From the NCBI RefSeq assembly GCF_030538755.1, contig NZ_JAUNTJ010000017.1, positions 1-64,000 of the forward strand: a stretch of DNA of 64,000 bases, read 5' to 3'. The position numbers and the translations under genes are program-made. Position 1 is the stretch's first letter. Each line of letters begins with the position of its first letter. Below are positions 43,411 to 53,874 of this stretch, piece after piece. The notes under the pieces are model-generated. The model saw only the letters and a program-made list of their open reading frames with translations, was not told the DNA's origin and ran no database searches. The stretch is from Paracoccus sp. (in: a-proteobacteria). Its GTDB lineage: Bacteria > Pseudomonadota > Alphaproteobacteria > Rhodobacterales > Rhodobacteraceae.

Positions 43411-43831
43411 GCTGCCTCGCCGGGCGGGTGCCGAGGAGCTGGCAAAAGCGCAAATAATAGCCGTCGGGATCCGCGACAACGAACTGGCGCTGGCCAGTTT
43501 CATGATCGCCCGCGCGATACCATTTTTCTTCGTCCGGCAGGATCAGTGGCCAGCCTTTTTCCGCCAGCGCATCCAGCAGGGGCTGCACCTCGTCCACTGT
43601 GATTTCCAGATTCATGCCGCGACCAAAAGGGCGGTCAGCCGCTGTCAGGCTCTGGTCAAAATTGCGCCCGACCGAAGGCGCGTCGATCATCAGATCGGCC
43701 CCGCCCATGCGGAGATATGCAAAGCTGTCCTCGGGGCGGTCATAGATCACCTGCCAACCCAGAATATCCCGATAAAACCGCAGCGAGGCGTCGAAATCGG
43801 TGACAGTCAGTTCAGGAACCAGTGAGGGCAT
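43400..43831 (-). CDS. VOC-family (bleomycin resistance-like) protein
   Basis: A 143-residue single-domain VOC protein. VPELTVTDFDASLRFYRDILG, FGRGMNLEITVDEVQPLL and GQRQFVVADPDGYYLRFCQ give the paired beta-alpha-beta-beta-beta units with candidate metal-binding His/Glu. Members include bleomycin-binding proteins and dioxygenases; no substrate can be inferred. The ctaD terminator lies just upstream, so it has its own promoter. Confidence 0.88.
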   Translation of the reverse strand: MPSLVPELTVTDFDASLRFYRDILGWQVIYDRPEDSFAYLRMGGADLMIDAPSVGRNFDQSLTAADRPFGRGMNLEITVDEVQPLLDALAEKGWPLILPDEEKWYRAGDHETGQRQFVVADPDGYYLRFCQLLGTRPARQHAL

Positions 43832-43848
43832 CGGCGTTCTCGTATGAA

Positions 43849-43874
43849 AAAGCCCCGGAGCGTTCCGGGGCTTT
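43849..43874 (-). terminator. rho-independent terminator of ctaD
   Basis: AAAGCCCCGGA-ACGC-TCCGGGGCTTT on the minus strand followed by a T-run. An 11-bp perfect stem, 20 bases after the ctaD stop. Confidence 0.9.
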
Positions 43875-43894
43875 GTGATCTTGTCCGCCCCGGC

Positions 43895-45658
<1,764 letters not shown>

Positions 45659-45749
45659 TCACATGCCAGATCAGACATGGGTCGCAGGAACCGCCCCTCG
45701 CCGTCACGGGGTCACATGTCACGGCACAGACAAAAACCGCCGCCCTGTC

Positions 45750-45806
45750 TCATCTTTGGTCCCTAAATATCCCGGGGGTGCGGGGGCTGGCCCCCGCTTG
45801 CGCGCG
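45750..45806 (-). repeat. intergenic repeat, family A
   Basis: Reversed copy: CTCATCTTTGGTCCCTAAAT followed by ATCC and then the hairpin GCGGGGG-CTG-GCCCCCGC. Its core is identical to that at 38.2 kb over 24 bases. Confidence 0.75.
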
Positions 45807-45863
45807 GATCGCGGGGCCACACCCCGGCCCTGCAGGCCGACCCAATTCCACCACCCGCGCCAT

Positions 45864-45896
45864 GAAAAACCCCCGCAAGCGCAAGGGCGTGCGGGG
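45864..45896 (-). terminator. rho-independent terminator of cycA
   Basis: On the minus strand CCCCGCACGCCC...GCTTGCGGGG forms a stem followed by TTTTT, about 27 bases after the cycA stop. Confidence 0.8.
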
Positions 45897-45922
45897 AATG
45901 CAGGGGTGATCCGGTGGCAGAG

Positions 45923-46345
45923 TTACTGCGCGCCGTGCTGCGCCAGAAAGGCCACGACGTCGGCCTGGCCTCTGTTCAGCTTGAAGGTCATCTTGGTTTT
46001 CAGGGTCGGGTCGCCGACCTTTTCTTCGGTGAATTTGTTCGGGTCGGTGACGTAACCGATCAGGTCTTCCTGGGTCCAGACCTCGCCTGCCTCACCCAGC
46101 TTTATCAGCGCGTCCGAGTATTTGAACCCTTCCTCGGCCCCGGCTTTGCGGCCAACGATGCCATACAGGTTTGGGCCGGTGGTGCCGCCCTTCACGATGT
46201 CGGTGCCCGCGTCGTCGCGGATCATGTGACAGGCGCGGCATTTCTTGAATTCGTTTTCGCCCTTGGCGGCGTCGCCCGCCTCTTGCGCGAAAACGGGCGT
46301 GGTCATCGTCAACACGGCAAGAGAGGCGAAGATCGTGGCTTTCAT
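45923..46345 (-). CDS. cycA: cytochrome c550 (class I c-type cytochrome)
   Basis: A 140-residue periplasmic electron carrier. Signal peptide MKATIFASLAVLTMTTPVFA, then heme site CRACH (Cys36, Cys39, His40) and axial Met119 in KTKMTF. The sequence closely follows Paracoccus cytochrome c550 (GDAAKGENEFKKC, TGPNLYGIVGRKAG, NRGQADVVAFLAQ). It passes electrons from the bc1 complex to the aa3 oxidase, whose subunit I gene lies just downstream on the same strand. Confidence 0.94.
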   Translation of the reverse strand: MKATIFASLAVLTMTTPVFAQEAGDAAKGENEFKKCRACHMIRDDAGTDIVKGGTTGPNLYGIVGRKAGAEEGFKYSDALIKLGEAGEVWTQEDLIGYVTDPNKFTEEKVGDPTLKTKMTFKLNRGQADVVAFLAQHGAQ

Positions 46346-46483
46346 GGCTTTGTCCTAACGAACTGCGATTCGGGGATTTGTGCCCCCCAGACGCAGATTG
46401 TTAGCACCACGCCGGGACGCCGCAACACTCAAATCCGGCCATGCAGATGCCGTCAGCGGCTTGTCGCGGGAATATGATGGCAC

Positions 46484-47179
46484 CTATCCGGGAAAGTGCC
46501 GGGCAAAGGTGGCGCGCAGGGCCACGTCCAGATCATCCATCCCCACCGGCAGGCCCAGATCGACAAGACTGGTCACGCCATGCCCGGAAATGCCGCAGGG
46601 CACGATGCCGGCGTAATGGCCAAGGTCGGGTTCGACATTGATCGAGATGCCGTGAAAGCTGATCCATTTGCGCAGCTTGATGCCGATGGCGGCGATCTTG
46701 TCGTCGCGGGTGCTGCCATCGGGCAGGGGGGGCTTGTCGGGGCGCGCGACCCAGACGCCGACCCGGCCCTGACGGATTTCGCCCTTGATGCCGAATTCGG
46801 CCAGCGCGGCGATCACCCAGTTTTCCAGCCCGGTGACAAAGGCGCGGATGTCGCGCCCGCGCCGGTTCAGATCCAGCATCACATAGACGATCCGCTGCCC
46901 CGGCCCGTGATAGGTATATTGCCCGCCGCGCCCGCTTTCATGCACCGGAAAGCGGCTGTCCAGCAGATCGCCGGCCTTTGCGCTGGTGCCTGCGGTATAA
47001 AGCGGCGGGTGTTCGACCAGCCAGACGGCCTCGTCCGCCGTGCCCGCTGCAATGGCCGCCACGCGCGTCTCCATGAACTCGACCGCCTGATGATAATCGG
47101 TCAGGCCCGTTGATGCGATCCATTCCACCATGGGCGGGGATTGGCCCAACCCAACCGCTGCGTCAATCCCCGCTGCCAT
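46484..47179 (-). CDS. lipB: octanoyltransferase LipB
   Basis: A 231-residue enzyme that moves octanoate from ACP to lipoyl domains. The [11 protein letters not shown] motif, catalytic Lys161 ([10 protein letters not shown]) and Cys195 (GIVPCGI) are all present. I keep the start at 47179 because AGGGGA lies seven bases upstream; a start at 47131 fits some homologues but has no ribosome site. It ends about 140 bases from the cycA start. Confidence 0.95.
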   Translation of the reverse strand: MAAGIDAAVGLGQSPPMVEWIASTGLTDYHQAVEFMETRVAAIAAGTADEAVWLVEHPPLYTAGTSAKAGDLLDSRFPVHESGRGGQYTYHGPGQRIVYVMLDLNRRGRDIRAFVTGLENWVIAALAEFGIKGEIRQGRVGVWVARPDKPPLPDGSTRDDKIAAIGIKLRKWISFHGISINVEPDLGHYAGIVPCGISGHGVTSLVDLGLPVGMDDLDVALRATFARHFPG

Positions 47180-47240
47180 GCACGAATCCCCTTTTCATCT
47201 GCGCGGCGCTGCATTATGACCCCGCGCACTGCCCGAAGAT

Positions 47241-47327
47241 GCGGTCGTGGCGGAATTGGTAGACGCGCAGCGTTGAGGTCGCTGTTCCTTAACCGGAGTG
47301 GAAGTTCGAGTCTTCTCGACCGCACCA
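47241..47327 (+). tRNA. tRNA-Leu (anticodon GAG)
   Basis: An 87-base class II tRNA. Acceptor stem GCGGTCG/CGACCGC, anticodon stem CAGCG/CGCTG with loop TTGAGGT (anticodon GAG), long variable arm, T arm GAAG-TTCGAGT-CTTC and an encoded CCA. It reads CUC and CUU codons. Confidence 0.95.
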
Positions 47328-47420
47328 TCACCTGAAAACGGGTCCGGCCTTTGCTGGATGGCCGTGCGCCGGGCAGGGCGTTGCCATATTCTGCGCGCCA
47401 TGTGACAGCGGAGGAATTCG

Positions 47421-49121
47421 GTGTTTCCTGCAATTCTGCGGCGTCGCGCCGCCAGCTCCGTGAACGAACCGCTGCGCTGTTCGCTTTACGACGATGCCGT
47501 GGTCTGCCCGATTCAGAAACACAAGACGACGGATTGTCGGCAATATCTGGGCGTGTTCGACCGTTTTGGACGGCTTTTGCCGGATACCATCGCAGATCGG
47601 AATCATGGCACGTATCTGTATCGCGCCGCCGACCTGCCGCCGCCCGCCGCAATCGCAGACGCCCCCGAGGGCGAGGCGATCTATGCCGGGGTGTTCTTTC
47701 ACCACTTCGGGCATTTCCTGATCGAGAGCATGGCGCGGCTTTGGTATGCCAAGGATCGCCCCGATCTGCCCGTCGTCTGGATCGGCGTGGATTCCTGGCC
47801 GCATCAGCCCACCATCCGGCAGTGGCAGCGGGATATGCTGGACATTCTGGGCATCCGAAATCCGCTGCGTGTGCTGATCGCCCCCGAGCGGTTCAAGCAA
47901 CTGCATGTGCCCGGCCCCGGATATCGCTATGCCGACTGGTGCCACCCGCAACAGGCCGCTTTTCTGGCGGCCTACGACGGGCCGCCGCAGGAACCGGGCC
48001 GGCGGCTGTGGCTGTCGCGCAACGGGGTTCACAATGATGTCGGGCTGGCCAACAGCGACATCGTTGAACGCCGGTTGGCCGATGACGGCTGGATCGTGGC
48101 CCGCCCCGAGACATTTCCGCTGCGTGAACAACTGGACATGCTGTCACGCGCCGAAACCATCGCGGGCGAGGAAGGTTCCGCCTTTCACAGCCTGCTGCTG
48201 CTGCGCAATATCACCGGCAAGAAATTCAGGATATTTCAGCGCACCGAGAGGCTGCATCAGTCCTTTGATACCATCGGCGGGGCGCGGCAGGTCGATCAGG
48301 TCTCTTTCCACACCCGCGCCGATCGCGTCGCGAAAAAAAAGGGACGCTCGGTCTGCCGGATTGCGCCGAATGCCGATGAATACCTGAACGCACTGGCCGT
48401 TCCTGTGCCGCCGGTTAAGCCGCCCTCGCCCCCCGCGCAGCAGATGGCCGAACGGCTTGACTGGCTGGCAGGGTTTAACAAGGCCGCGTCTTACCTCGAG
48501 CTGTCGGCCGAGGGGCGCGACATCATGGCGACAGGGGTGCCGGACAAGGTTTCGGTCAGCCCGCATTTTCCGTTCGACACCCGGTCGTCAGTGGTGCCAG
48601 CCGCGCGGTTTTATGAAATGAACCTGTCGGATTACGCTGCACATTTCGCGGCGGGCCGCAGGTTCGACCTGATCTTCATCCGCCAGACGCAGCGGTTCGA
48701 GGATGTGTTGCGGCTGTTTCTGGGCAGCCAGCCGCTGGCCCGCGAATCGGCGATCTGGGTTGTGGATGGCGTCTGGCCTGTCGATGAATGCGCGACGATG
48801 GCATCGCAGCAGGATGCGCTGCGCTGTCGTCAGGCCACGGGCAGCGCCCGGCAGATATGGCAGGGCGATGCCTGTAAATTCGTGGTCATGCTGCATGATT
48901 TCTTTCCGGCCTTCCGGTTCCACACGCTGGATGACGGCGGCAGGCGCGACCAGTTGATCGTCTGGAAAGAGCCGCGCCTGTTTGCCCGGCCAGCCATGGG
49001 CAATATGGCCGGGATCGCGGCGATGATCTATGCGCAGACGCGGCAGATGCGCGACCTGTTTTCGCGCCAGAGCGCCGACACGATCGCGGCGGATCTGACC
49101 CGCCGCTTTGCTGCTGGGTGA
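47421..49121 (+). CDS. GT61-type glycosyltransferase with C-terminal methyltransferase-like half
   Basis: A 566-residue protein. The first ~330 residues match glycosyltransferase family 61: AGVFFHHFGHFLIESMARLW, then RRLWLSRNGV and the MLSRAETIAGEEGSAFHSLLL block. The rest (about 360-560) has a Rossmann-like layout with VSVSPHFPF, RFDLIFIRQTQRFEDVLRLF, ESAIWVVDGVWPVDE and WQGDACKFVVMLHDF, resembling SAM-methyltransferase-like proteins that act with surface glycans. GTG start with GGAGG upstream. It begins 93 bases after tRNA-Leu. Product and surface target unknown. Confidence 0.72.
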   Translation: MFPAILRRRAASSVNEPLRCSLYDDAVVCPIQKHKTTDCRQYLGVFDRFGRLLPDTIADRNHGTYLYRAADLPPPAAIADAPEGEAIYAGVFFHHFGHFLIESMARLWYAKDRPDLPVVWIGVDSWPHQPTIRQWQRDMLDILGIRNPLRVLIAPERFKQLHVPGPGYRYADWCHPQQAAFLAAYDGPPQEPGRRLWLSRNGVHNDVGLANSDIVERRLADDGWIVARPETFPLREQLDMLSRAETIAGEEGSAFHSLLLLRNITGKKFRIFQRTERLHQSFDTIGGARQVDQVSFHTRADRVAKKKGRSVCRIAPNADEYLNALAVPVPPVKPPSPPAQQMAERLDWLAGFNKAASYLELSAEGRDIMATGVPDKVSVSPHFPFDTRSSVVPAARFYEMNLSDYAAHFAAGRRFDLIFIRQTQRFEDVLRLFLGSQPLARESAIWVVDGVWPVDECATMASQQDALRCRQATGSARQIWQGDACKFVVMLHDFFPAFRFHTLDDGGRRDQLIVWKEPRLFARPAMGNMAGIAAMIYAQTRQMRDLFSRQSADTIAADLTRRFAAG

Positions 49122-49276
49122 CCAGAATTTGCCGCGCCGCAGCATCATTGCCCGATTTTTAGGCATGTCGCGCAGGGTGGTCGCCTTGTCGTAAATGGTA
49201 ATTGCAATTGGCCCGTCACGCTGCGTAACCTCTGCCTGCGCCATAAGCAGAACAAGACCTACAGGGGAGGTGCGCA

Positions 49277-50377
49277 TTGACCGGCAAGACCAGTGGCGAC
49301 GGGTTCGTCGTTTTCGACCACGTTCAGAAAAGCTATGACGGCCAGACGCTTGTCGTCAAAGATTTGAATCTTTCTATCGCCAAGGGTGAATTTCTGACGA
49401 TGCTTGGCCCGTCAGGTTCGGGCAAGACCACCTGCCTGATGATGCTGGCCGGGTTCGAAACCGCCACCCATGGCGAAATCCGGCTGGACGGGCGCAACAT
49501 CAACGATGTGCCGCCGCATAAACGCGGGATCGGTATGGTGTTTCAAAGCTATGCCCTGTTCCCGCATATGACCGTGGGCGAAAATCTGGCCTTCCCGCTG
49601 GAGGTCCGGGGCATGACCAAGGCCGACCGCGATGCCCGGATCAAGCGGGCGCTGGACATGGTGCAGATGGGCGCCTTTGCAAACCGCCGCCCCTCGCAGC
49701 TTTCGGGGGGGCAGCAACAGCGGATCGCACTGGCCCGCGCGCTGGTGTTTGACCCGGAACTGGTGCTGATGGACGAACCGCTTGGCGCGCTGGACAAGCA
49801 GTTGCGCGAACATATGCAATATGAAATCAAGCAGTTGCATCACACTTTGGGAATTACCGTCGTCTATGTGACCCACGATCAGGGCGAGGCGCTGACCATG
49901 AGCGACCGCATCGCTGTGTTCAACGATGGCCGCATTCAGCAGCTTGCCCCGCCTGCCGTGCTGTATGAAAAGCCGGAAAACAGCTTTGTTGCGAATTTCA
50001 TTGGCGAAAACAACGCTCTGCCCGGCAATATTGAACAGTTGAACGGCAATCAGGCGCTGGTCCGGCTGGGCAATGGCGAGCTGATCGACGCCACGGCGGT
50101 CAACATCCGTCAGGTCGGGCAGGACACCCGCGTCTCGATCCGCCCCGAACGGGTCGAGTTCAAGCCCGACCTGATGCCCGCCGATGCCCACACGATCGAA
50201 GCGCAGGTCATCGACGTGATCTATATGGGCGACATTCTGCGCGCCCGCCTGCGGGTCGCGGGCAGCGATGGTTTCGTGATGAAATACCGCAATACGCTGG
50301 GTCAGACCAAGCTGTCGCCCGGCGAAAAGCTGCGTATCGGCTGGCATCCGCAGGATGCCCGCGCGCTGGATCCTTGA
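49277..50377 (+). CDS. polyamine-type ABC transporter ATPase (PotA-like)
   Basis: A 366-residue ATPase with Walker A GPSGSGKTT, signature QLSGGQQQRIALARAL, Walker B LVLMDEPLGALD and a C-terminal TOBE regulatory domain (about 280-366). It serves the spermidine/putrescine-type importer encoded downstream. The start is TTG at 49277, six bases after GGGGAGG; no ATG or GTG in frame fits better. The first binding-protein gene begins three bases after its stop. Confidence 0.92.
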   Translation: MTGKTSGDGFVVFDHVQKSYDGQTLVVKDLNLSIAKGEFLTMLGPSGSGKTTCLMMLAGFETATHGEIRLDGRNINDVPPHKRGIGMVFQSYALFPHMTVGENLAFPLEVRGMTKADRDARIKRALDMVQMGAFANRRPSQLSGGQQQRIALARALVFDPELVLMDEPLGALDKQLREHMQYEIKQLHHTLGITVVYVTHDQGEALTMSDRIAVFNDGRIQQLAPPAVLYEKPENSFVANFIGENNALPGNIEQLNGNQALVRLGNGELIDATAVNIRQVGQDTRVSIRPERVEFKPDLMPADAHTIEAQVIDVIYMGDILRARLRVAGSDGFVMKYRNTLGQTKLSPGEKLRIGWHPQDARALDP

Positions 50378-50380
50378 CCG

Positions 50381-51454
50381 ATGCGCCGCGCGTTTGCCCT
50401 GATCGCCGCTGCCCTGCCGCTTGGCGCTGCGGCGCAGGATCGCAGCATCACGGTCATTTCATGGGGCGGCGATTTTTCTGCCGCTCAGGTCGAGGCGCTG
50501 AACCGTCCCTTTACCGCCGAAACCGGGATCGGCGTGCTGATGGTCGATGCCGGCGACCCGGCCCTGCCGCTGAAGGCGCAGGCCGAGGCGGGCAATGTCA
50601 CCACCGATGTCGCCAGCATCGGTTATGCCGAGGCGACGCAACTGTGTGATGCCGGTGTGGTGCAGCCCATCGACCATGCGATCCTGACGCCCGCGCCTGA
50701 CGGCACTCCGCTGGAACAGGATTTCATGCCGCACGCCCTGGCGGAGTGTTTCGTGGCGACCGACATCTATTCCACGGTCATTGCCTGGGATGACCGGGCG
50801 ATGGATGGCGCCGTGCCGCAGACCGTGGCCGATTTCTTTGATCTGGAACGCTTTCCGGGCCGCCGCGGGGTTTTGAAAGAGCCGCGCTTTACGCTGGAAA
50901 TGGCGCTGATGGCCGATGGCGTGCCCGCCGCGCAGGTCTATGAGCTACTGTCCACCGATGCGGGTGTGGACCGCGCCTTTGCCAAGCTGGATACGATCAA
51001 GGCGCAGTCGATCTTTTGGGAAGCGGGCGCTCAGCCCCGGCAATTGCTGGCCGATGGCGAGGTGGCGATGGCCATGGCCTATAACGGCCGCATCTTTGCC
51101 GCGCGCGTCGATGATGATGTGCCCGTGTCGATGATGTGGGACGGCCAGATCTATGAAATCGAAGGCTGGGTGATTCCGACCGACGCCCCCAACCCGGCCG
51201 AGGCGCTGGAATATGTCGCCTATACCACCTCGCCGCAGGTGATGGCGCGGTTTGCGGGGCAGATCAGCTATGGCCTGCCGCGCCACAGTGCTGCCGCGCT
51301 GGTGGGCAATTATCGCGATACCGACATGCCGATGGCCGGGCATCTGCCGACCGCGCCGGAAAACATGTCGAATGCGCTGCAATTCGACCATGATTTCTGG
51401 GGCGATCACCTGAACGAACTGAACGAACGCTTTGCCCGCTGGGTGGCGTCGTGA
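50381..51454 (+). CDS. polyamine-type binding protein 1 of 4
   Basis: A 357-residue periplasmic PotD/PotF-like solute-binding protein. Signal peptide MRRAFALIAAALPLGAAA, then ITVISWGGDFSAAQVEAL. Shared landmarks with its three neighbours are AEAGNVTTDVASI, FFDLERFPGRRG, AGVDRAFAKLDTIK and the end LNERFARWVAS. It is the most divergent of the four and is translated directly behind the ATPase. A stem-loop follows its stop. Confidence 0.9.
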   Translation: MRRAFALIAAALPLGAAAQDRSITVISWGGDFSAAQVEALNRPFTAETGIGVLMVDAGDPALPLKAQAEAGNVTTDVASIGYAEATQLCDAGVVQPIDHAILTPAPDGTPLEQDFMPHALAECFVATDIYSTVIAWDDRAMDGAVPQTVADFFDLERFPGRRGVLKEPRFTLEMALMADGVPAAQVYELLSTDAGVDRAFAKLDTIKAQSIFWEAGAQPRQLLADGEVAMAMAYNGRIFAARVDDDVPVSMMWDGQIYEIEGWVIPTDAPNPAEALEYVAYTTSPQVMARFAGQISYGLPRHSAAALVGNYRDTDMPMAGHLPTAPENMSNALQFDHDFWGDHLNELNERFARWVAS

Positions 51455-51466
51455 TTAACTTGACCT

Positions 51467-51484
51467 GCTGCCAGCCATGGCAGC
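51467..51484 (+). promoter_or_regulatory. stem-loop after binding-protein gene 1
   Basis: GCTGCC / GGCAGC with a 6-base loop, in the 84-base gap between binding-protein genes 1 and 2. No T-run. Confidence 0.45.
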
Positions 51485-51538
51485 CAATCACAACGGCGAA
51501 TACGCCAGACCCATAGTCCAACCGGAGAAGAAACCGAT

Positions 51539-52609
51539 ATGAAAAGACTGCTGATCCTGACCACCGCACTGGGCGCACTGGCTGTTCCTGCCTCGGCGGA
51601 TGTGAACCTGCTGTCCTGGGGTGGGGCCTATGGCAATTCCCATCTGGAAGCCTATGTCAAACCGTTTCAGGCTGAAACCGGCATCGCCGTCAGTATGGCC
51701 GATGCCGACAACCCCGCGACTCCGATCAAGGCCATGGTCGAGGCGGGCAATGTTTCAGCCGATGTGGCTTCGGTCGAATATGCCGACGCGGTGCGGCTGT
51801 GCGACGAAGGGCTGCTGGAAACGATTGATGCGTCGATCCTTGCCCCGGCCGGGGACGGCACCGCCGCCGCCGATGACTTTATCGAAGGCGCGATCACCGA
51901 ATGCTTTGTCGCCACCGATGTTTATTCGATGGTGCTGACCTATGACGACAGCAAATTCCCCGAGGCCAAGCCCTCGACCCCGGCGGATTTCTTTGATCTG
52001 GAACAGTTCCCCGGCAAGCGCACCATGCGCAAGGGGGCCAAGTTCAATCTGGAATTCGCGCTGATGGCCGATGGCGTCGCCCCGGATGAAGTCTATGACA
52101 TGCTGGCCACCCCCGAAGGCGTGGACCGCGCCTTTGCCAAGCTGGACACGATCAAGCGCGACATCGTGTGGTGGGAAGCGGGCGCGCAGCCGCCGCAACT
52201 GCTGGCCGATGGCGAGGTGACGATGGCCTATGCCTTTAACGGGCGTATCTTCAACGCCGCCCATGGCGAGAACAAGCCGTTCAAGATCGTCTGGGACGGC
52301 CAGATCTACGAAATGGAAGGCTGGATCGTGCCCAAGGGTGCGCCGAATCTGGAAGATGCGCTGAAGTTCATCACCTGGACCACCGCGCCCGCGCCGCAGG
52401 CCCGTGCGGCTGAATTCATCAGCTATGGCCCGCCGCGCCGCTCGGCTGCTGCGCTGGTCGGCAATATCGAAGGCTCGGACGTGCCGATGGGGCCGAACCT
52501 GCCGACGACGGCGGAAAACCTGACCAATGCACTGGGGTCGAACCTTGAATTCTGGGTCGATCACGATGCCGAGCTGAACGAACGCTTTAACAGCTGGCTG
52601 GCAAGCTGA
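51539..52609 (+). CDS. polyamine-type binding protein 2 of 4
   Basis: A 356-residue paralogue: signal peptide MKRLLILTTALGALAVPASA and VNLLSWGGAYGNSHLEAY. A central region (residues about 189-229) is encoded by 124 bases identical to those in binding protein 4. Ligand-pocket residues appear to differ among the four: here YSMVLTYDD replaces YSTVIAWDD. Good GGAGAAG ribosome site. A strong stem-loop follows. Confidence 0.92.
   Translation: MKRLLILTTALGALAVPASADVNLLSWGGAYGNSHLEAYVKPFQAETGIAVSMADADNPATPIKAMVEAGNVSADVASVEYADAVRLCDEGLLETIDASILAPAGDGTAAADDFIEGAITECFVATDVYSMVLTYDDSKFPEAKPSTPADFFDLEQFPGKRTMRKGAKFNLEFALMADGVAPDEVYDMLATPEGVDRAFAKLDTIKRDIVWWEAGAQPPQLLADGEVTMAYAFNGRIFNAAHGENKPFKIVWDGQIYEMEGWIVPKGAPNLEDALKFITWTTAPAPQARAAEFISYGPPRRSAAALVGNIEGSDVPMGPNLPTTAENLTNALGSNLEFWVDHDAELNERFNSWLAS
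52102..52225 (+). repeat. 124-bp tract identical to one in binding protein 4
   Basis: These 124 bases match 54441-54564 with no difference, whereas sequence on both sides is clearly diverged. It lies within coding sequence and encodes the same 41 residues in both genes, including WWEAGAQPPQLL. Confidence 0.95.
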
Positions 52610-52627
52610 TCCGGCCCTTTGAACACC

Positions 52628-52656
52628 GCCGTTCCCGCCACCGATGCGGGGACGGC
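52628..52656 (+). promoter_or_regulatory. stem-loop after binding-protein gene 2
   Basis: GCCGTTCCCGC / GCGGGGACGGC, 11 pairs with one G-T, 7-base loop, just after the stop. No T-run, so probably mRNA stabilisation or partial termination. Confidence 0.65.
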
Positions 52657-52712
52657 ATCGCAGGAAAGAACAAGCTGTAGTCAACAGCGTCCATATTGGG
52701 GAGGACGACGCT

Positions 52713-53792
52713 ATGATGGGGTCCAAACTGCTGGTCGGAACGGCGCTTGCTTTGCTGGCCGGCCCGGCATTGGCCGAAGGGCCGATCAATATCACCACCT
52801 ATGGCGGTGCCTTTGGCGACGCGGTGAACGAGGCTTACACCAAGCCCTTTACCGAGGCGACCGGCATCGGGGCCACGATGATCGACAATTCCGATCCGCC
52901 CACCCGGCTGAAAGCCGAGGTCGAGGCAGGCAATGTGCAAAGCGATGTGTTCGACGTCGAACAGTCGGATGTGCTGCGCCTGTGCGACGAAGGGCTGATC
53001 GAGCCGATTGATCCGGCGATCCTGCCCGCAGGTGCCGATGGCAGTGCGCCCGCCGATGACTATCTGCCCGCGGCGCTGCATGAATGCGGCGCGGCGATCA
53101 TGGTCTGGTCAACGGTCATTGCCTATGACACCAGCGCCTTTCCCGATGGCGCGCCCGCGACGGTGGCCGATTTCTTTGATCTGGAGAAATTCCCCGGCAA
53201 GCGTGGTTTCATCAAGCGGCCGAAATACACGCTGGAATTTGCCCTGCTGGGCGATGGCGTGGCCCCGGATCAGGTCTATGACGTGCTGTCCACGCCCGAA
53301 GGCGTTGACCGCGCTTTTGCCAGGCTGGACACGATCAAGGGCGACATCCTGTGGTGGGAAGCCGGCGCGCAGGCACCGCAACTGCTGGCCGACAAAGAGG
53401 CGTCGATGACGCTGGCCTATAACGGCCGGATTTTCGACGCCATCGTGCAAGAGGGCAAGCCGTTCGGCTTTGTCTGGGATGGCGTCAATCTGGATATGGA
53501 TTACTGGGTCGTGCCGGTCGGTGCGCCCAATCGCGACGCGGCGATGAAGTTCATCGCCTTTGCCTCGGACCCGGCGCAGCAGGCGAATCTGTCGAAATAT
53601 ATCGCCTATGGCCCGCCGCGCAAATCGGCCTCTGCCAGCGTGGGTATGTTCAAGGACGGCACCACCGACATGGCCCCCTATCTGCCGACCACGCCCGAAA
53701 ACGTGGAAAGGGCGCTGGTCAACGATGCCGAGTTCTGGGCCGATCACGACATCGAACTGACCGAGCGTTTCAACGCCTGGCTGGCAAGCTGA
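52713..53792 (+). CDS. polyamine-type binding protein 3 of 4
   Basis: A 359-residue paralogue. Signal peptide MMGSKLLVGTALALLAGPALA, then INITTYGGAFGDAVNEAY. It differs from the others in the ligand region: CGAAIMVWSTVIAYD and NLDMDYWVVPVGAP. The end DIELTERFNAWLAS is shared with protein 4 nearly base for base. Start at 52713 (or 52716) follows GGGGAGGA at seven bases. A stem-loop separates it from gene 4. Confidence 0.92.
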   Translation: MMGSKLLVGTALALLAGPALAEGPINITTYGGAFGDAVNEAYTKPFTEATGIGATMIDNSDPPTRLKAEVEAGNVQSDVFDVEQSDVLRLCDEGLIEPIDPAILPAGADGSAPADDYLPAALHECGAAIMVWSTVIAYDTSAFPDGAPATVADFFDLEKFPGKRGFIKRPKYTLEFALLGDGVAPDQVYDVLSTPEGVDRAFARLDTIKGDILWWEAGAQAPQLLADKEASMTLAYNGRIFDAIVQEGKPFGFVWDGVNLDMDYWVVPVGAPNRDAAMKFIAFASDPAQQANLSKYIAYGPPRKSASASVGMFKDGTTDMAPYLPTTPENVERALVNDAEFWADHDIELTERFNAWLAS

Positions 53793-53840
53793 GAAGGCCG
53801 GGCCGTTCGCCTGCTTGATGGGCGGTCCAAAACCAAAAAC

Positions 53841-53856
53841 GGCGGCCAAAGCCGCC
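53841..53856 (+). promoter_or_regulatory. stem-loop after binding-protein gene 3
   Basis: GGCGGC-CAAA-GCCGCC, 6-bp stem, in the gap before gene 4. No T-run. Confidence 0.5.
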
Positions 53857-53874
53857 AAACAGGGAGAACGACAT

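Noticed and set aside
46346-46483. FNR/FixK box (TTGAT-N4-ATCAA) before cycA
   Set aside because: No match found in the spacer.
47241-49121. Genomic island inserted at tRNA-Leu
   Set aside because: No integrase, no repeated tRNA 3' end and only one gene with unusual architecture.
49200-49209. Palindrome AATTGCAATT upstream of the polyamine-type operon
   Set aside because: Too short to separate from chance, though its AT-rich nature in this region is noted.
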